NCBI GenBank assembly: GCA_027943335.1
Contig: BSBK01006347.1
Span: forward strand, 952,001-1,016,000
Length of the DNA: 64,000 nt
DNA from: Chamaecyparis obtusa
Taxonomy: Eukaryota > Streptophyta > Pinopsida > Cupressales > Cupressaceae
Direction of reading: 5' to 3'
Shown here: positions 35,991 through 46,354 of the stretch, piece by piece
How the letters are laid out: every line of letters begins with the position of its first letter
Numbering within the stretch: the stretch's first letter is position 1
Made by a program: the position numbers and the translations under genes
Notes under the pieces: generated by a model
Seen by the model: the letters and a program-made list of their open reading frames with translations, nothing else
Told to the model about the DNA's origin: nothing
The model's database searches: none

Positions 35991-36010
35991 CTCCCCCGTA
36001 GAGTTGCCAA
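35991..36010 (-). promoter_or_regulatory. Putative primer-binding site of the nested element
   Basis: On the minus strand, two bases after the LTR, the sequence is TTGGCAACTCTACGGGGGAG. This is of the TGGCGACTC...GGGGA type that some plant gypsy elements prime with a non-Met tRNA (Arg has been reported for Ogre-like elements). It supports the minus orientation. Confidence 0.5.
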
Positions 36011-36012
36011 TC

Positions 36013-37774
36013 TGTTGGTTCCCAAAACTGCAGATTGGAAATCCTAGAGCCTGCCAACTCTCCACTAGAATTCCAAATCAATTTTGGCCAACGAACGGGA
36101 ATACTTCAAACTCCCCTACACTTTAGGCTTCGCTACACCTAGGCGGGTAAACCTTTACTTCAAACTTGATCGCCTGGTTCGAAGCTCTTTTATAGCAAAT
36201 TTACGCTGGTGAGTTCCTCGGTTGGCAAAATCCTTGAACTCGATCAAAATAAAGTTGAATGCTGAATGTTTGAATTAAAATGTTGTGTAATGATTAATAA
36301 GGTTTGTAGGAAGGATTTGATAAATTTTCTGACTTCATATATAAACCCAATATTTCAATAATAATAAGACCAGTGCCTCTGCTTATTCGAGCAATAGAGT
36401 CAACTTCAATGAAGGTTTACGTACAACTTTATAATGTTCAAAGCATTTATATTGCTAATCAATTCAATAATCAAGACGCGACAAATCAAATATTTATGCA
36501 ATCCTAAATTATTTCAGCGTGAGTTTAGGATGCTATCTGACTGTATCCACTTATCTGATATTTAAATTGCACACAATATTCAAAAATAATAATTATAAAG
36601 GACGGTTCATCAATAGTTTAATTCTCTATGCCTTTAATAAATAACAAAGGATGTTTTATTTTATTATTAAAATAAAATAAATTTATATTTATAAAATCAT
36701 ATTATTTCCCTTATCCCTCCATACAAAATATATAAAAAATGCTTCTATTCAAAATTTGCTTTTTTGTTTTCAATGTCAAATCTTTATTTATATCCTTTTT
36801 ATTTAAAAGATGTGGCCTTTTAAATGAAAAGTCTCACCTTTCTAAAATAATCGCACCTCTTCAAAAAATAGAAACTAACCGGCTTAATTTTTAGCCGAAT
36901 TATACATTCGAATATATTAATAAGTGAGTTTGACGATAATTAACTTATCGACCATGGCAGTAATGGATCAAGGCACGAGATTTGGAAAACTAAAACAGAA
37001 GTTGGCACCACTCGTCCACTCTAATCCTGGCTTGCATCAAATAGACCCGTTTTGTGGGATTTCATTGGATATTAGTTCAAATATCTAACTTATCAATTCT
37101 CTGCATAAACCAAATTTCATTCAACACCTCCGATGCTTGCTCACGCCAAGATTATCGCTTCTAGAGTTGTAAGATTTTGGCAAACGATGAGTAATAAATT
37201 ATGGGAACTTACGTAATGAACAGGCTCAACCCGATAATCTCAACATCACCACCTCTCACTCGCATGTTCAAATTTCCGGTGGCTCAAGCCTTTCATTGCT
37301 AATAGTGTGTATCAAACTTGGGAGACTTTCATTGCTTCATCGACTACTCCTTTTTAAGGTGACATGGAATGTCTTCAATCATCTTAATTAAATAATTTGT
37401 CCGCAGACCCTTATGGCAACGTCTACAAACATCTAGGTTCATATCCATGTTGCTGTCTCTTTTATTTCAAACTGTAACCATCTTTTGTATAGCTTAGTGT
37501 CTGCTCTGTCAATCTTCATACCATCTGTTGTTGTTGTATAGATATTTTATACTTGATCATTTCACTTACCAAATCATGTTATGTGCTATTAGCACTGTAT
37601 TTGTTGTAGTATATTTGCTGATGTATATTCTTTAAATATTTAAGTTTATATTATTTCTAACCTTTCCTCCACATATCTAGTAAGGTGAATAACATCAATG
37701 ACAATACTACCAAGTCTTCGACATTACTCCACAAATGGATGCCCAGATTTTTGCCAAAAATTAAGGCTCCATCA
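36013..37774 (-). repeat. LTR (upstream LTR on the minus strand)
   Basis: 1762 bp partner of 31998-33758. It ends at ...GGCTCCATCA directly before CATAC. Confidence 0.93.
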
Positions 37775-38018
37775 CATACATTGTCATAATACAAGCAAAG
37801 TGAACATGTCAAAGAATCCTATTATGCATTCAAAGACTAAACATATTTCAATCGAGTATCACTTTTTGAGGGACAAGGTTGCAGAAAAGGAAGTCAAATT
37901 GGAGTGCATCAGTAGAGAGGAGCAAATAGCAGATATATTCACCAAACCTTTGCCAAAAGACACCTTTGAATATCTTAGAGGTATGCTTGGGGTGAGAACC
38001 CCTCCCAGTGAGAACTAA
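37775..38018 (+). pseudogene. copia RNase H, C-terminal part
   Basis: After the nested element the frame resumes in register with 31992. It shows the copia C-terminal pattern: HCHNTSKVNMSKNP, SKTKHISIEYHF, and QIADIFTKPLPKDTF, ending at TAA 38016-38018. The frame read from 37698 belongs to the nested LTR up to 37774. Confidence 0.85.
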
Positions 38019-38374
38019 ATGATGCTTAGATGCGTCAATCCAGTAGTTATCAGAGCTATATCATTCCTTGGACTTGATGCTTGGATGCACTCCTCAAGGG
38101 GAGTGTTCACAGAACACAATAGAGTATATTTGGGTGATCAAGCACTTGGTTTGTTGTAGGCATGAAGATTTGAAAAAGCTACACCTTGCAAAGGTGGGAT
38201 GTGCAGAAAAGGAAAAGAGTTATGACACCCTTTTTCATTGATGTCAAAGGGGGAGAGATTTGGGTGAAAAACCCCTATTGCCTTAGGGGGAGCTCTAAAG
38301 AAGATATTGAGAAAGTTGTATTAATAAGATTACTTTTGGCCTATTGATTTTTCACATATGTTGTCATCAATGCC

Positions 38375-38386
38375 AAAGGGGGAGAT
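38375..38386 (+). promoter_or_regulatory. Polypurine tract of the copia element
   Basis: AAAGGGGGAGAT directly precedes the 3' LTR (TGTTGG at 38387) and would prime plus-strand synthesis. Confidence 0.85.
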
Positions 38387-39576
38387 TGTTGGAATTGTTG
38401 TTGTTTGAGGTGTTGACATTCATGTTTTGTCATCGATGTCAATATATGTTTCAGTTGGATGCATTAGAAATTTCAAAAAGGTTGGTTATCACATATTTAG
38501 GCAAGCCTGACAGTTGTGTACGTACATTGTACGGTGTTTCAATATATGCGAGGACGAAGTTGTGTATAGGTAAGTATGTACACCTTACATATAAGATCGT
38601 TGGATTTCATATTGTTGTTTGCATTAGTTATAGTTGTTTTGGTAAAGACTGCTTATAGAACAATGATAGAGGATTATGAAAGAGATGATCTCTTAGTTTT
38701 TGGGATAACTTGGATGCGAGCATGAGTTATGGTATGCGAGCTTAAGGCATGACAAAAGACACATGGGAGAGCATTTTGTAATATCCTCGAGTCGCTAGGA
38801 TCGTGGTGACGTCAGTTGTGGCATGTGGACTTGCGAAGACCTATTTGGGGCCGACTAGAGGAGATAACGAGTCCAATGGATGGCAAGCATGGATTATGGA
38901 TCTTGGCACGTAAATAATAATTTGTATTTGTTACTTACTTGTTTAAGGTACCATGTGTATCTTAGCAAGGGTCTATGTACTTGTTTGTGCATTAGGGGAA
39001 GTCTTAACAGGCCGACCTAATTGCTTATTGTAACGTGTATAAAGGAAAGTCATTCCTTGTTGTAGTGGTGTGGGTGTGGAGATTGCAAACATGTGGATGT
39101 GAATTTTGCTGGATGTAAAACAATGATTATGCTTGTAATGCACTTCATTGGAATTGTATAGGCAAAGCAAGTTGCTATCAATCAGTTCATTGTTATAAGT
39201 ATAGTATTATACTTCTCTTTGGACAGTGGATCCAGAAGGTGGGTTTAACCTTCACATTCAGGCAGTGTGCCAAGGTAGTGAGCTCTTCATTTCATTCAAC
39301 TCCTAACAAGGTTTGTCTTTTAACAAGGACTTTGTACATGATGTAATAATCAACTCCTAACAGGGATACTATATTTCTAGTGCATTATTCGTGGGCATCA
39401 TTCCCACTGGGTTTTTTCCTTAACAAGGTTTTCCTCGACAACAAATACTTGTGTTATGGTGTTGTTCTTGAAGTGTTCAAATTTGCATTAAGTAAGTTGT
39501 TTAAAAGTTTAAAGATTAAATATTTGGCACACAACTGATTCACCCCTCCCCCCTCTCAGTTGTGTTATTCCTAACA
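38387..39576 (+). repeat. 3' LTR of the copia element
   Basis: 1190 bp, TGTTGGAATTG...CCTAACA. It lacks the 0.91-kb duplication seen in the 5' LTR and so shows the original LTR size. Noticeably diverged from the 5' LTR, so this copy is older than the nested insertion. Confidence 0.93.
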
Positions 39577-40380
39577 CCCCTTTAGCTCATCAATTGATAA
39601 GTAGGAGATATTCTCCATAGCAAGTCAAATTGTGATATTTCTATGAAGATTCAACTACGTAGTTTTTGAGTCAAACTCATTGACCCGTGTTTCATGATTA
39701 GTGGTTCACAAGAACCCATCTCTCATGAGAATGAATGGAACACATAACACTCATTGCATCTAGGTGATGCTCATAGAGGTGAAGCACCAGGACTTCCCAG
39801 GAGGTCACCCATCCCAATACTACTTCAGCTCAAGCGCACTTAACCACATAGTTTCCTCCAAGGTTAAGCCCACATAACTTGCAACCCCATTTACAAAACC
39901 TTTAGCAAGTGTCGTGCCTTGTGAACCATTCATTATAGAGCCCCTTTAGCTCATCAATTGAAAGTACAAGATGTTTTTCACAACAAGTCAAATTGTGATA
40001 TTGCTATCAGGATTCAACAGTGTACTTTTTGAGTCAAACTCATTGATCCATGTTTCATAAGTAGTGGTTCACAAGAACCCATCTCTCATTAGAATGAACG
40101 GAACACTTGGCACTCATTGCATCTAGGTGATGCTCATGGAGGTGAAGCACCGGGACTTCCCAAGAGATCACCCATCCTAGTAGTACTCCAACTCAAGCAC
40201 GCTTAACCACAGAGTTTCCTCCGAGGTTAAGCCCACTTAGCTTGCAACCCCGTTTGCAAAACCTTCAACAAGTATTGTGTGTTGTGCAACATTCATTATA
40301 GAGCCCCTTTAGCTCACCAATTGATAAGTAGAAGATAGTTTCCATAGTAAGTCAAATTGTAATATTGATCAGAATTCAAT
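39577..40380 (-). repeat. Tandem ~364-bp units with 5S rRNA-like segments
   Basis: The landmark CCCCTTTAGCTCA occurs at 39577, 39941 and 40304, spacings of 364 and 363 bp. Together with 25650-25972 this makes about three and a half units. On the minus strand each unit has a 5S-like segment (39843-39782 and 40207-40144) with GGATGGGTGACCTCCTGGGA (copy 2) and an AAGCGTGCTTGAGT-like box-A region. The rest of the unit is not 5S. The 5' half of 5S rRNA is missing or too worn to see, so these are not functional rRNA genes. Confidence 0.7.
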
Positions 40381-41204
40381 CGTGATATTGCATGCATTTT
40401 CCTCATTCCTTATCTAAATTTAACCTATGACACATTCTATTGTTGTGATAAGAGATAGCTGGGGATAGTTCAAAGGATGCAGACTTGTATGGACATGAAT
40501 CCTGATGAACTCGCATGCATGTCCACTCCAAAACCTGATAATGATGTATCAAACATCATAAAATGAGAGCAAGAATAGCAATACTGCTCAAGGAAATAAT
40601 TAATTATTTTTTTCCTTCTGAGCCTTGTCTTTGGTGTGTTTCGACTATTGTTTCAAGTATAGTTTGTTGTCTTTTGAAAGGATATTGCATATTGCAGGCA
40701 CTTATGTCTTCCTTACGGCAGCAGTACACACCTGCATTGGCTACCTGAAAACAACAAAATTTTCTAATATGAATGACTTGTGCGATGATTAAGCATAAAT
40801 TATGAACACATACTAATGGGCGTTTATAATATGCTTCTCAGCTACAAATTTAGAATATATTTGTTTTAAGTCGGTCTTTGTTTTTCCAGCAGTATTCTTA
40901 CATTTGAATTTGAAAATTGTTTGATTTGGAAATCTAGGAACGATGGTAGGCTGCTATTTAGGTAGTTGATAGTTTCCTGGTTTATTTAGAAACACCTGAA
41001 TATGGTCATGGCCTCATAGTATAATATTATTTATTTATTCTGGGATCAGTCCTGCATTTTGGCCCAAGAACGTTTGGCTAAAAAAAACTACATATCATCT
41101 TATAAATATAGTGAAGCCTGTATGTCCTCAATCTAAAGCCAACGGATGATTACTTAGATTAACAAGAATTGTCTGAATTTTCTCATATCTTTGGTAGTGA
41201 TCTT
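40381..41204. other. Non-coding stretch, nothing recognised
   Basis: AT-rich DNA right of the 5S-like array. A 61-codon frame at 40563-40748 has no recognisable content. Confidence 0.35.
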
Positions 41205-41518
41205 GCTATTAAAAGCTTGTAACTTGAAAAGCATGCCAAACTCAGAGCCTTTTAGAACAAGCCCATCTGGAAAAGTAGACCTACGCTGAATATGAAAGCC
41301 AAATGCATCCCAAGACTGTTAGATGACAATGAGATACCTAATCCCATGAGCCAAAGTACTAGTCAAAACCACCTCATTGAAAGCCTCAATGACAACCTTG
41401 ATTGATGTATTCATATGAACCTCGACAATTGATCACAAGGGTAGAGCATTCTCAGAAAAGGATGCGCAGAGATAAAAGTCTACATGAGCATCTCCAAAGG
41501 GAGTTAATGATAAAACAT
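41205..41518 (-). pseudogene. Coding-like remnant, about 105 codons, unknown
   Basis: On the minus strand one frame runs about 105 codons with only two stops and protein-like composition (for example LTPFGDAHVDFYLC, VVIEAFNEVVLTSTLAHGI, RRSTFPDGLVLKGSEFGML). No family was recognised. It may be an old exon or mobile-element piece. Confidence 0.3.
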
Positions 41519-42379
41519 GGTATTAAATAGACTTGGGCATCTTTTTATGTCTGACTAAACTAAGAAGTACAGCGTATGCTCTCTTGTCTCTTCTACAATA
41601 AAACCATAAATAAAAGGCTAAAGCATAGTTTTCTAGGAAAAAAAATGTTTGACCAAATATTCACGCTACAATAAACTAAGGTCACAATAAAAGGAAAATA
41701 AATAAATTAAACACATTATATATCCAATAGAACAATGTGCGTGGAAGAGAATAAATCCAACTGGCCTTATAAAATATATGAGTACAAAATTAATTTAGGC
41801 TATGGATTAATAAGAAACTCAAACAATTCTTATCATCATAAAGATGTGTTGAATGCAAAGGAAAATACTGAAATCCCTAATACAGTGAAGTTATTTAAAA
41901 AACATTGCAGATCAGCATTATCCCAAACTTGACGTTTTTCTTGCATAAATAATAAGCAAGGCAAAACTATGCGAACAATGCTTTATTTTTCTTTTCTGTA
42001 TTCACATATGAAATATATGTTCAACTTCTCAAAGTCTAGCCCAAAACTCAAAAGTTGGACTTTATTGTCAACTGCGAAGTCCACCTAATTAGATACAGTA
42101 GGGAAATGGATCCCTTTTGCGGCCACCAAAAAACAATGAACAATGACAAAGAATGCTAGTTCAACAAAAAAGGATGGTATATACTATAGATACTGCTATC
42201 TACCATTTTTGAGTGTTCAGAACGGAAAGATCCGCTACTTTCAAAACATAACAATGTTAAACTTCATTTTAGCATTTTCTATCGTGGTTGGATCAGTTCA
42301 TATATCCAAAAAGCCCATGTGTTTTGAAAGAATAAGGTTTATAAGTGGAATAAATTTAGTCGAGGAACAAATCACATTT
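41519..42379. other. Non-coding stretch
   Basis: AT-rich, with frames at 41735-41932 and 42143-42427 that have no recognisable content or codon structure. Confidence 0.35.
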
Positions 42380-42690
42380 AAAACAAATAATTACCTAATT
42401 AGAAAACAAAGATTTATAGACAAGTAGAATTAAAAAAACATGATTTTATTTATCAACAATTATCACTGTAAAATACAATAAAGTTTCATTTTACAGAGAA
42501 TGTATGATAAAATGAGTGATAACTTGGCCTCCTCAAATTGAAAGAAACCCCAATCTTTTGAAAATCATGAAAAAGCTTTAGCATATTCTAGAATATCTTA
42601 AATATCTAGTCATAATCTATGTAACGTTCATCTAAACAAGATGAATATAAACTAGGATATAATAATGAATCATTTATGCTAACACAAAAC
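42380..42690. repeat. Old diverged repeat, left copy (partner 44030-44340)
   Basis: Motif order is shared with 44030-44340: AACAAxTxATCAC, ATTTTA(C/T)AGAG(A/G)A, GAAAATCA(T/G)GAAAAA, TAATCTA(T/C), ATGAATATAAA(C/G)T, AATAATxAATxATTT. Identity is perhaps 65 percent. The 1.65-kb spacing could mean worn terminal repeats, but primer sites or TSDs were not found. Confidence 0.35.
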
Positions 42691-44029
42691 ATAAGCAAAG
42701 CTTAGCAGGGTGCATATCCCCCTAGGGACAATTCTCCCTCACCCCCCTGCCTGGCCCTGAAAGAGATAAAAGAGAAGATGCCTCCAAGAAGAGAGAGACA
42801 CACACTTAAAGAACAACACTTAAATTGGAGGAAGATGAACAATATTGTATGGTGAAGGTCCACTTTCATTGAACAAGATTCCTTCCCTTAGGAGGAGATA
42901 TAACTAAAGTTGTGTGTTGAAAGTCTTCTTGCACCAAAAGAGAATACGAGGGAGATGTATGGAATTAGTTCACGATTCTCTAAATGTAGTGGCAAAAATA
43001 TCATGAGCATAATCTATAAAATATTGCCACCAAAGTAATGCCGCTTAGAGGGGATGGATCATCCCCCCCCAACAAAAAAAAAAGACTGGACACCACAACA
43101 GGAGGATCTAAAATAGTTACCTTCAATGTATCCACTTAAAGAAGAGGATCCACAAGACAAGGTAGATCACATAGGAAAGAAATTGATGAAAGAGTTCCAC
43201 ACACATCCATGTGAGAATTCTCATTAAACAGAAGTAATATCCTCCATAAAATGAGGGCAATGAGCAATCACTAAAATGAGATCCTACAAACAGACGACCA
43301 ATGTCACACAAGCAAGAATCCCAAAAAAATGACCATATAATAAGAAGAAGATCCTACAAATAAGTATCAATTGATGCATCACCAGCTGACATATTTGATG
43401 AAGTGGTGAGGGTCCTCATCGACAAGATCAGTAGTATCACCAATTAGTGTGTGGAAATATCAGGCACGGTGTCATCAAATGACAGTATACAAGTCTGCCA
43501 AGCAGTATCAAGGCACTTGATGTTCTCAATATGATGTAGAAAGCCCGTGCAAAGTAACAAACAAAGGTGTTCACAAACAATGCCACACTTATTGAGCCGC
43601 TTAGAGTGCTTAGCAAGCTAGTTAGGGATGGAACTTGTTCCAAAATATAGGGATAGAGACTCTCTTGACTAAAAATAGGGTAGGGTTGCAAGGAATGACA
43701 ATGCCCTTTCACATGCAAATTATAAAAAAGAGACCCCAAAGCTGAAGAACGCTGCAATCCAGCCCTCGCCCCTAAAAAATGTATTTTGGCAAAATTCATA
43801 TTTGGCGCAATTACAAAGGAGCCCGATTATGCATTTATAAAGCATAGTGATTTATAAATTTTCTGAACGACTTAACACAAAAATAAATTTGAAGAGAAAT
43901 TCTATAATAACCAAAACAATCTTTTGGAGTTCAAAAACACAAGTTTGAGCAATATTGGAATAGCGCTTGGCTCTAACACTATCTAACCTAGTATTAGAAT
44001 AAATCTAACCTAGAAACATTCAGATTGAA
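42691..44029. other. Stretch between the two old repeats, nothing recognised
   Basis: No coding domain on either strand. The 120-codon minus frame at 43437-43799 has no recognisable family. Confidence 0.35.
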
Positions 44030-44340
44030 AACAAATAACTTCCTAATACAATAAATAATTGACGTATGTACAAAAAGATGAACGAACTAAGCACAATATT
44101 ATTCACCAACAACAAATCATTCACCTCCGAAGTCTATTTTATAGAGGATATGTGAAGAGATGAGAATGACAACTCAATCATCTGAAATAGAAAGATTCAG
44201 AGATTCTCATAAAACAATTTTATGAAAATCAGGAAAAATTCGCCATATCCTAAAAAGTCTAATAATAATCTACATAATATCTACCAAAGAAATGAATATA
44301 AAGTAAAGCACAATAATAAATATTTTTCATCAACAAAAAA
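44030..44340. repeat. Old diverged repeat, right copy (partner 42380-42690)
   Basis: Right member of the pair described for 42380-42690, in the same orientation. Confidence 0.35.
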
Positions 44341-44804
44341 GTCTATTTAAGAAAATCAGAAGTATCAAAATTTTGTCTTAAGTCTAATAAGCATTTTAGC
44401 AATATAATGTCAATAACAATCTACTAATGTTATTGATGTTCAGATTTCTAATAATCTCTTCAAGAGATTGTGTGACATAAATTCTTATCAGGTTGGATTA
44501 CACATAAATGCAGATTCACAGATATACCAGCTGTACCTTTTCTAATAGTTCTTGTGAACATTTTCTGAGCAACGTGTCAAAAATAGATAGAAAAGGATTT
44601 GTTCTTACCCATACAAGTGACTAGTTGCCTACATGAAAACTGCATTAGTAGTGCAGACTAGGTCAGTTTTAATTTTGAAAAATATACATATTGCTAATCA
44701 CTTACAAAAATTCGATATAAGACCAATACAACTCTTTGCAAACACAATCATAATAATAATATCAGCTCTTTTCAAAAAATTGCACTATAAACTATTTATA
44801 GAAG

Positions 44805-44978
44805 ACCAAGGGTCGCAACTTAGAAGTCCATTTATTTAAAACCTCCTCTGTGTTAGAAGCCAAACTATGAAAGACCAAGAGTCACAACTTAGAATTCCAT
44901 ATTATATGTACCTCTGAAATTTGAACTTAGATCTCCACAATAAGAACTCAATGCTTTACCACTTAACCCCTCTGAACC
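44805..44978 (-). mobile_element. tRNA-derived SINE, second copy, inverted
   Basis: Read on the minus strand from 44978: a GGTTCAGAGGGGTTAAGTGG head (box-A-like), GAGTTCTTATTGTGGAGA, box-B-like AAGTTCAAATTTC, then the TTCTAAGTTGTGACTCTTGG unit at about 44900 and again near 44820. Block order is the same as at 25167-25470. The unit count and tail differ, and TSDs were not found. Confidence 0.65.
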
Positions 44979-45350
44979 AGTTTTAATAATTTGAAGTTGA
45001 ACATACAAATATTGATCAGACCCCATAAATGAAATGAGTCAGTGAAACAATGTCTTAGTGCACCAAAGAGGCACAAAGGTTGCCATAGTCATAATGCTGT
45101 CTTTACTGTGCTAGGCTCTATTACAGAGCACTAAGCAGACATGTTCACTGTGCAGGATAACTTTGGCAAAATCTGTGCCAATATAAAACCAGTTGACTCC
45201 TAGACAACATTGCAAAATTTTGATTACTGCCACACGATATAAAAAGGGAAAAACATTTTAAAATCCAATATTAAATGTCTTTTTAATAATATAAACATCT
45301 TCAATTTGATAATAGATTACAGAGTGTAATCTAAAAACTCATTATATTTA
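44979..45350. other. Non-coding stretch left of the gene-capturing element
   Basis: No gene or repeat supported. The 5' LTR of the element at 45604 probably begins in or right of this region. Confidence 0.35.
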
Positions 45351-45603
45351 TTTTTTAACCCAAATTTATTTAAAGGTATCCATTCACCTTCCAGAGTCTT
45401 ATGGCTGAATGCATTTGTATAAATATATGTGTACATATCATGGACAGATTGATTGGTTAAAACATTAATAAGAGATTTCTCTTCTTTGAGTGTGGACGTA
45501 GGCAAATTTGCCGAACCAATATAATTTGATGTGATGTGTTTTGTCTTCTTTATATTGCTGTCTTCAATATATTTATTTGTTTTCATCTGCTCGTTTATAA
45601 CTT
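45350..45603 (+). repeat. 3' part of a copia-type LTR (left limit unknown)
   Basis: The sequence up to CTTACA at 45603 directly precedes a Met-tRNA primer site. It contains a GTGTGGACGTAGGCAAATTT block followed by TGCCGAACC and TGTCTTC repeats, a style seen at the ends of plant copia LTRs. The left edge and a matching 3' LTR were not found in the window. Confidence 0.5.
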
Positions 45604-45617
45604 ACAATTGGTATCAG
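45604..45617 (+). promoter_or_regulatory. Primer-binding site, Met-tRNA
   Basis: ATTGGTATCAGAGG directly follows the presumed LTR end ...TAACTTACA. Confidence 0.8.
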
Positions 45618-45642
45618 AGGTTGGTTAGAGCTAAGGTGCAGA

Positions 45643-46060
45643 TATGGAAGACGGTCAGGTTTTTTTCTTAACTACAAAAGAAATTGCAGCAAATGCTTGG
45701 GTGCTTGATACAGGGGCAACATTTCACACAACTTCACATAGAGAGTTTTTCAAAACATTTCAAAGCGGTAACCTTGGTAAGCTATCTCACAGACAATAAA
45801 TCATCTAATATTGCTGGAAAAGGAGATATCTTGTTGAAACTAACAAATGGGAATAGTTGGCTGTTATGGGATGTTCGATATGTCCCTCAGCTTAAAAATG
45901 ATTCTATTTCAATTAGGCAATTGTTTTCTCAAGGATGTAATGTGAGGTTTGAATCCAATAAATGGAAGGTCGACAAAGGGGCTTTAGAGATTGCAAAAGG
46001 AAGCAATTTGGATGGTTTATAACTGTTAGAGAGTCAGAATGAAGTGAGCAATTCCTAATA
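45643..46060 (+). pseudogene. copia aspartic protease remnant
   Basis: A frame from an ATG at about 45643 gives AANAWVLDTGATFHTT with the catalytic DTG. A one-base shift near 45770 follows, then GKGDILLKLTNGNSWLLWDV, RYVPQLKNDSISIRQL and NVRFESNKWKV. This is the classic copia protease with its C-terminal conserved blocks. Gag is missing: the protease starts about 40 bases after the primer site, so the capsid region was deleted or replaced. Confidence 0.8.
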
Positions 46061-46132
46061 ATGGCACAAAATGTTGGCGTAAGATTTTTAAGAATTCACC
46101 TCACCAAGAAGTGAAAAAGGAGCAGCTGAAAC

Positions 46133-46354
46133 GTGGTAAGAAATTGGGAAATAGAAATTAGAAACTATGATTTTAAGAAGTTTAAAGGAGCAGTGTCTGG
46201 TGAGGAAAGACTTGCTGCTATTGAACGTGAAATTTTGCCCATGGAAATAGATGAAAATCTTGATGAATATTTTGCCACTGAAATGGAAATAGATGAATTA
46301 GCTGTTGTAGAGAACAACAAAGAGCCAAAAGCATATACTTGTCCAAAGGCTTAG
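46133..46354 (+). pseudogene. Unidentified fragment upstream of the NUP50-like piece
   Basis: A 73-codon frame, ending at TAG 46352-46354, contains SGEERLAAIEREILPMEIDE and further acidic residues. It directly precedes the NUP50-like ORF. Codon pattern is protein-like; origin not recognised. It may be another captured host piece or element coding sequence. Confidence 0.35.

Larger units (their letters stand above)
31998..37774 (-). mobile_element. Non-autonomous gag-only LTR retrotransposon nested in the copia element
   Basis: Two near-identical LTRs (31998-33758 and 36013-37774, TGTTGG...TCCATCA) flank a 2.25-kb interior; TSD CATAC. Orientation is minus, because the only long reading frame and a plausible primer site read that way. 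The interior codes for a Retrotrans_gag-like protein with a long acidic tail and no protease, RT or integrase. LTR identity by eye is about 98 percent, so the insertion is younger than the copia host. It is probably gypsy-type and dependent on another element's enzymes. Confidence 0.9.
25973..39576 (+). mobile_element. Ty1/copia LTR retrotransposon, decayed, with a nested insertion
   Basis: LTRs lie at 25973-28095 and 38387-39576, with TSD CCCCT, a Met-tRNA primer site and a polypurine tract AAAGGGGGAGA just before the 3' LTR. Between them are gag with a zinc knuckle, protease, integrase, reverse transcriptase and RNase H, in the copia order (integrase before RT). From 29777 to 38018 the pol frame is continuous once the nested 31998-37774 element and one TSD copy are ignored, apart from about eight in-frame stops. 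The element is non-functional. Without the insertion it is about 7.8 kb. The family may be Sirevirus/Tork-like, but I cannot assign lineage firmly. Confidence 0.93.

Noticed and set aside
33758..36012. Plus-strand orientation of the nested gag-only element
   Set aside because: The LTR ends are compatible with either direction, but the long gag-like frame and the only plausible primer site read on the minus strand, and no polypurine tract precedes the right-hand LTR on the plus strand.
39782..40207. Functional 5S rRNA genes
   Set aside because: Only about half of the 5S sequence is present, with substitutions, and no terminator-like T run follows at the right place. I treat these as derived repeats.
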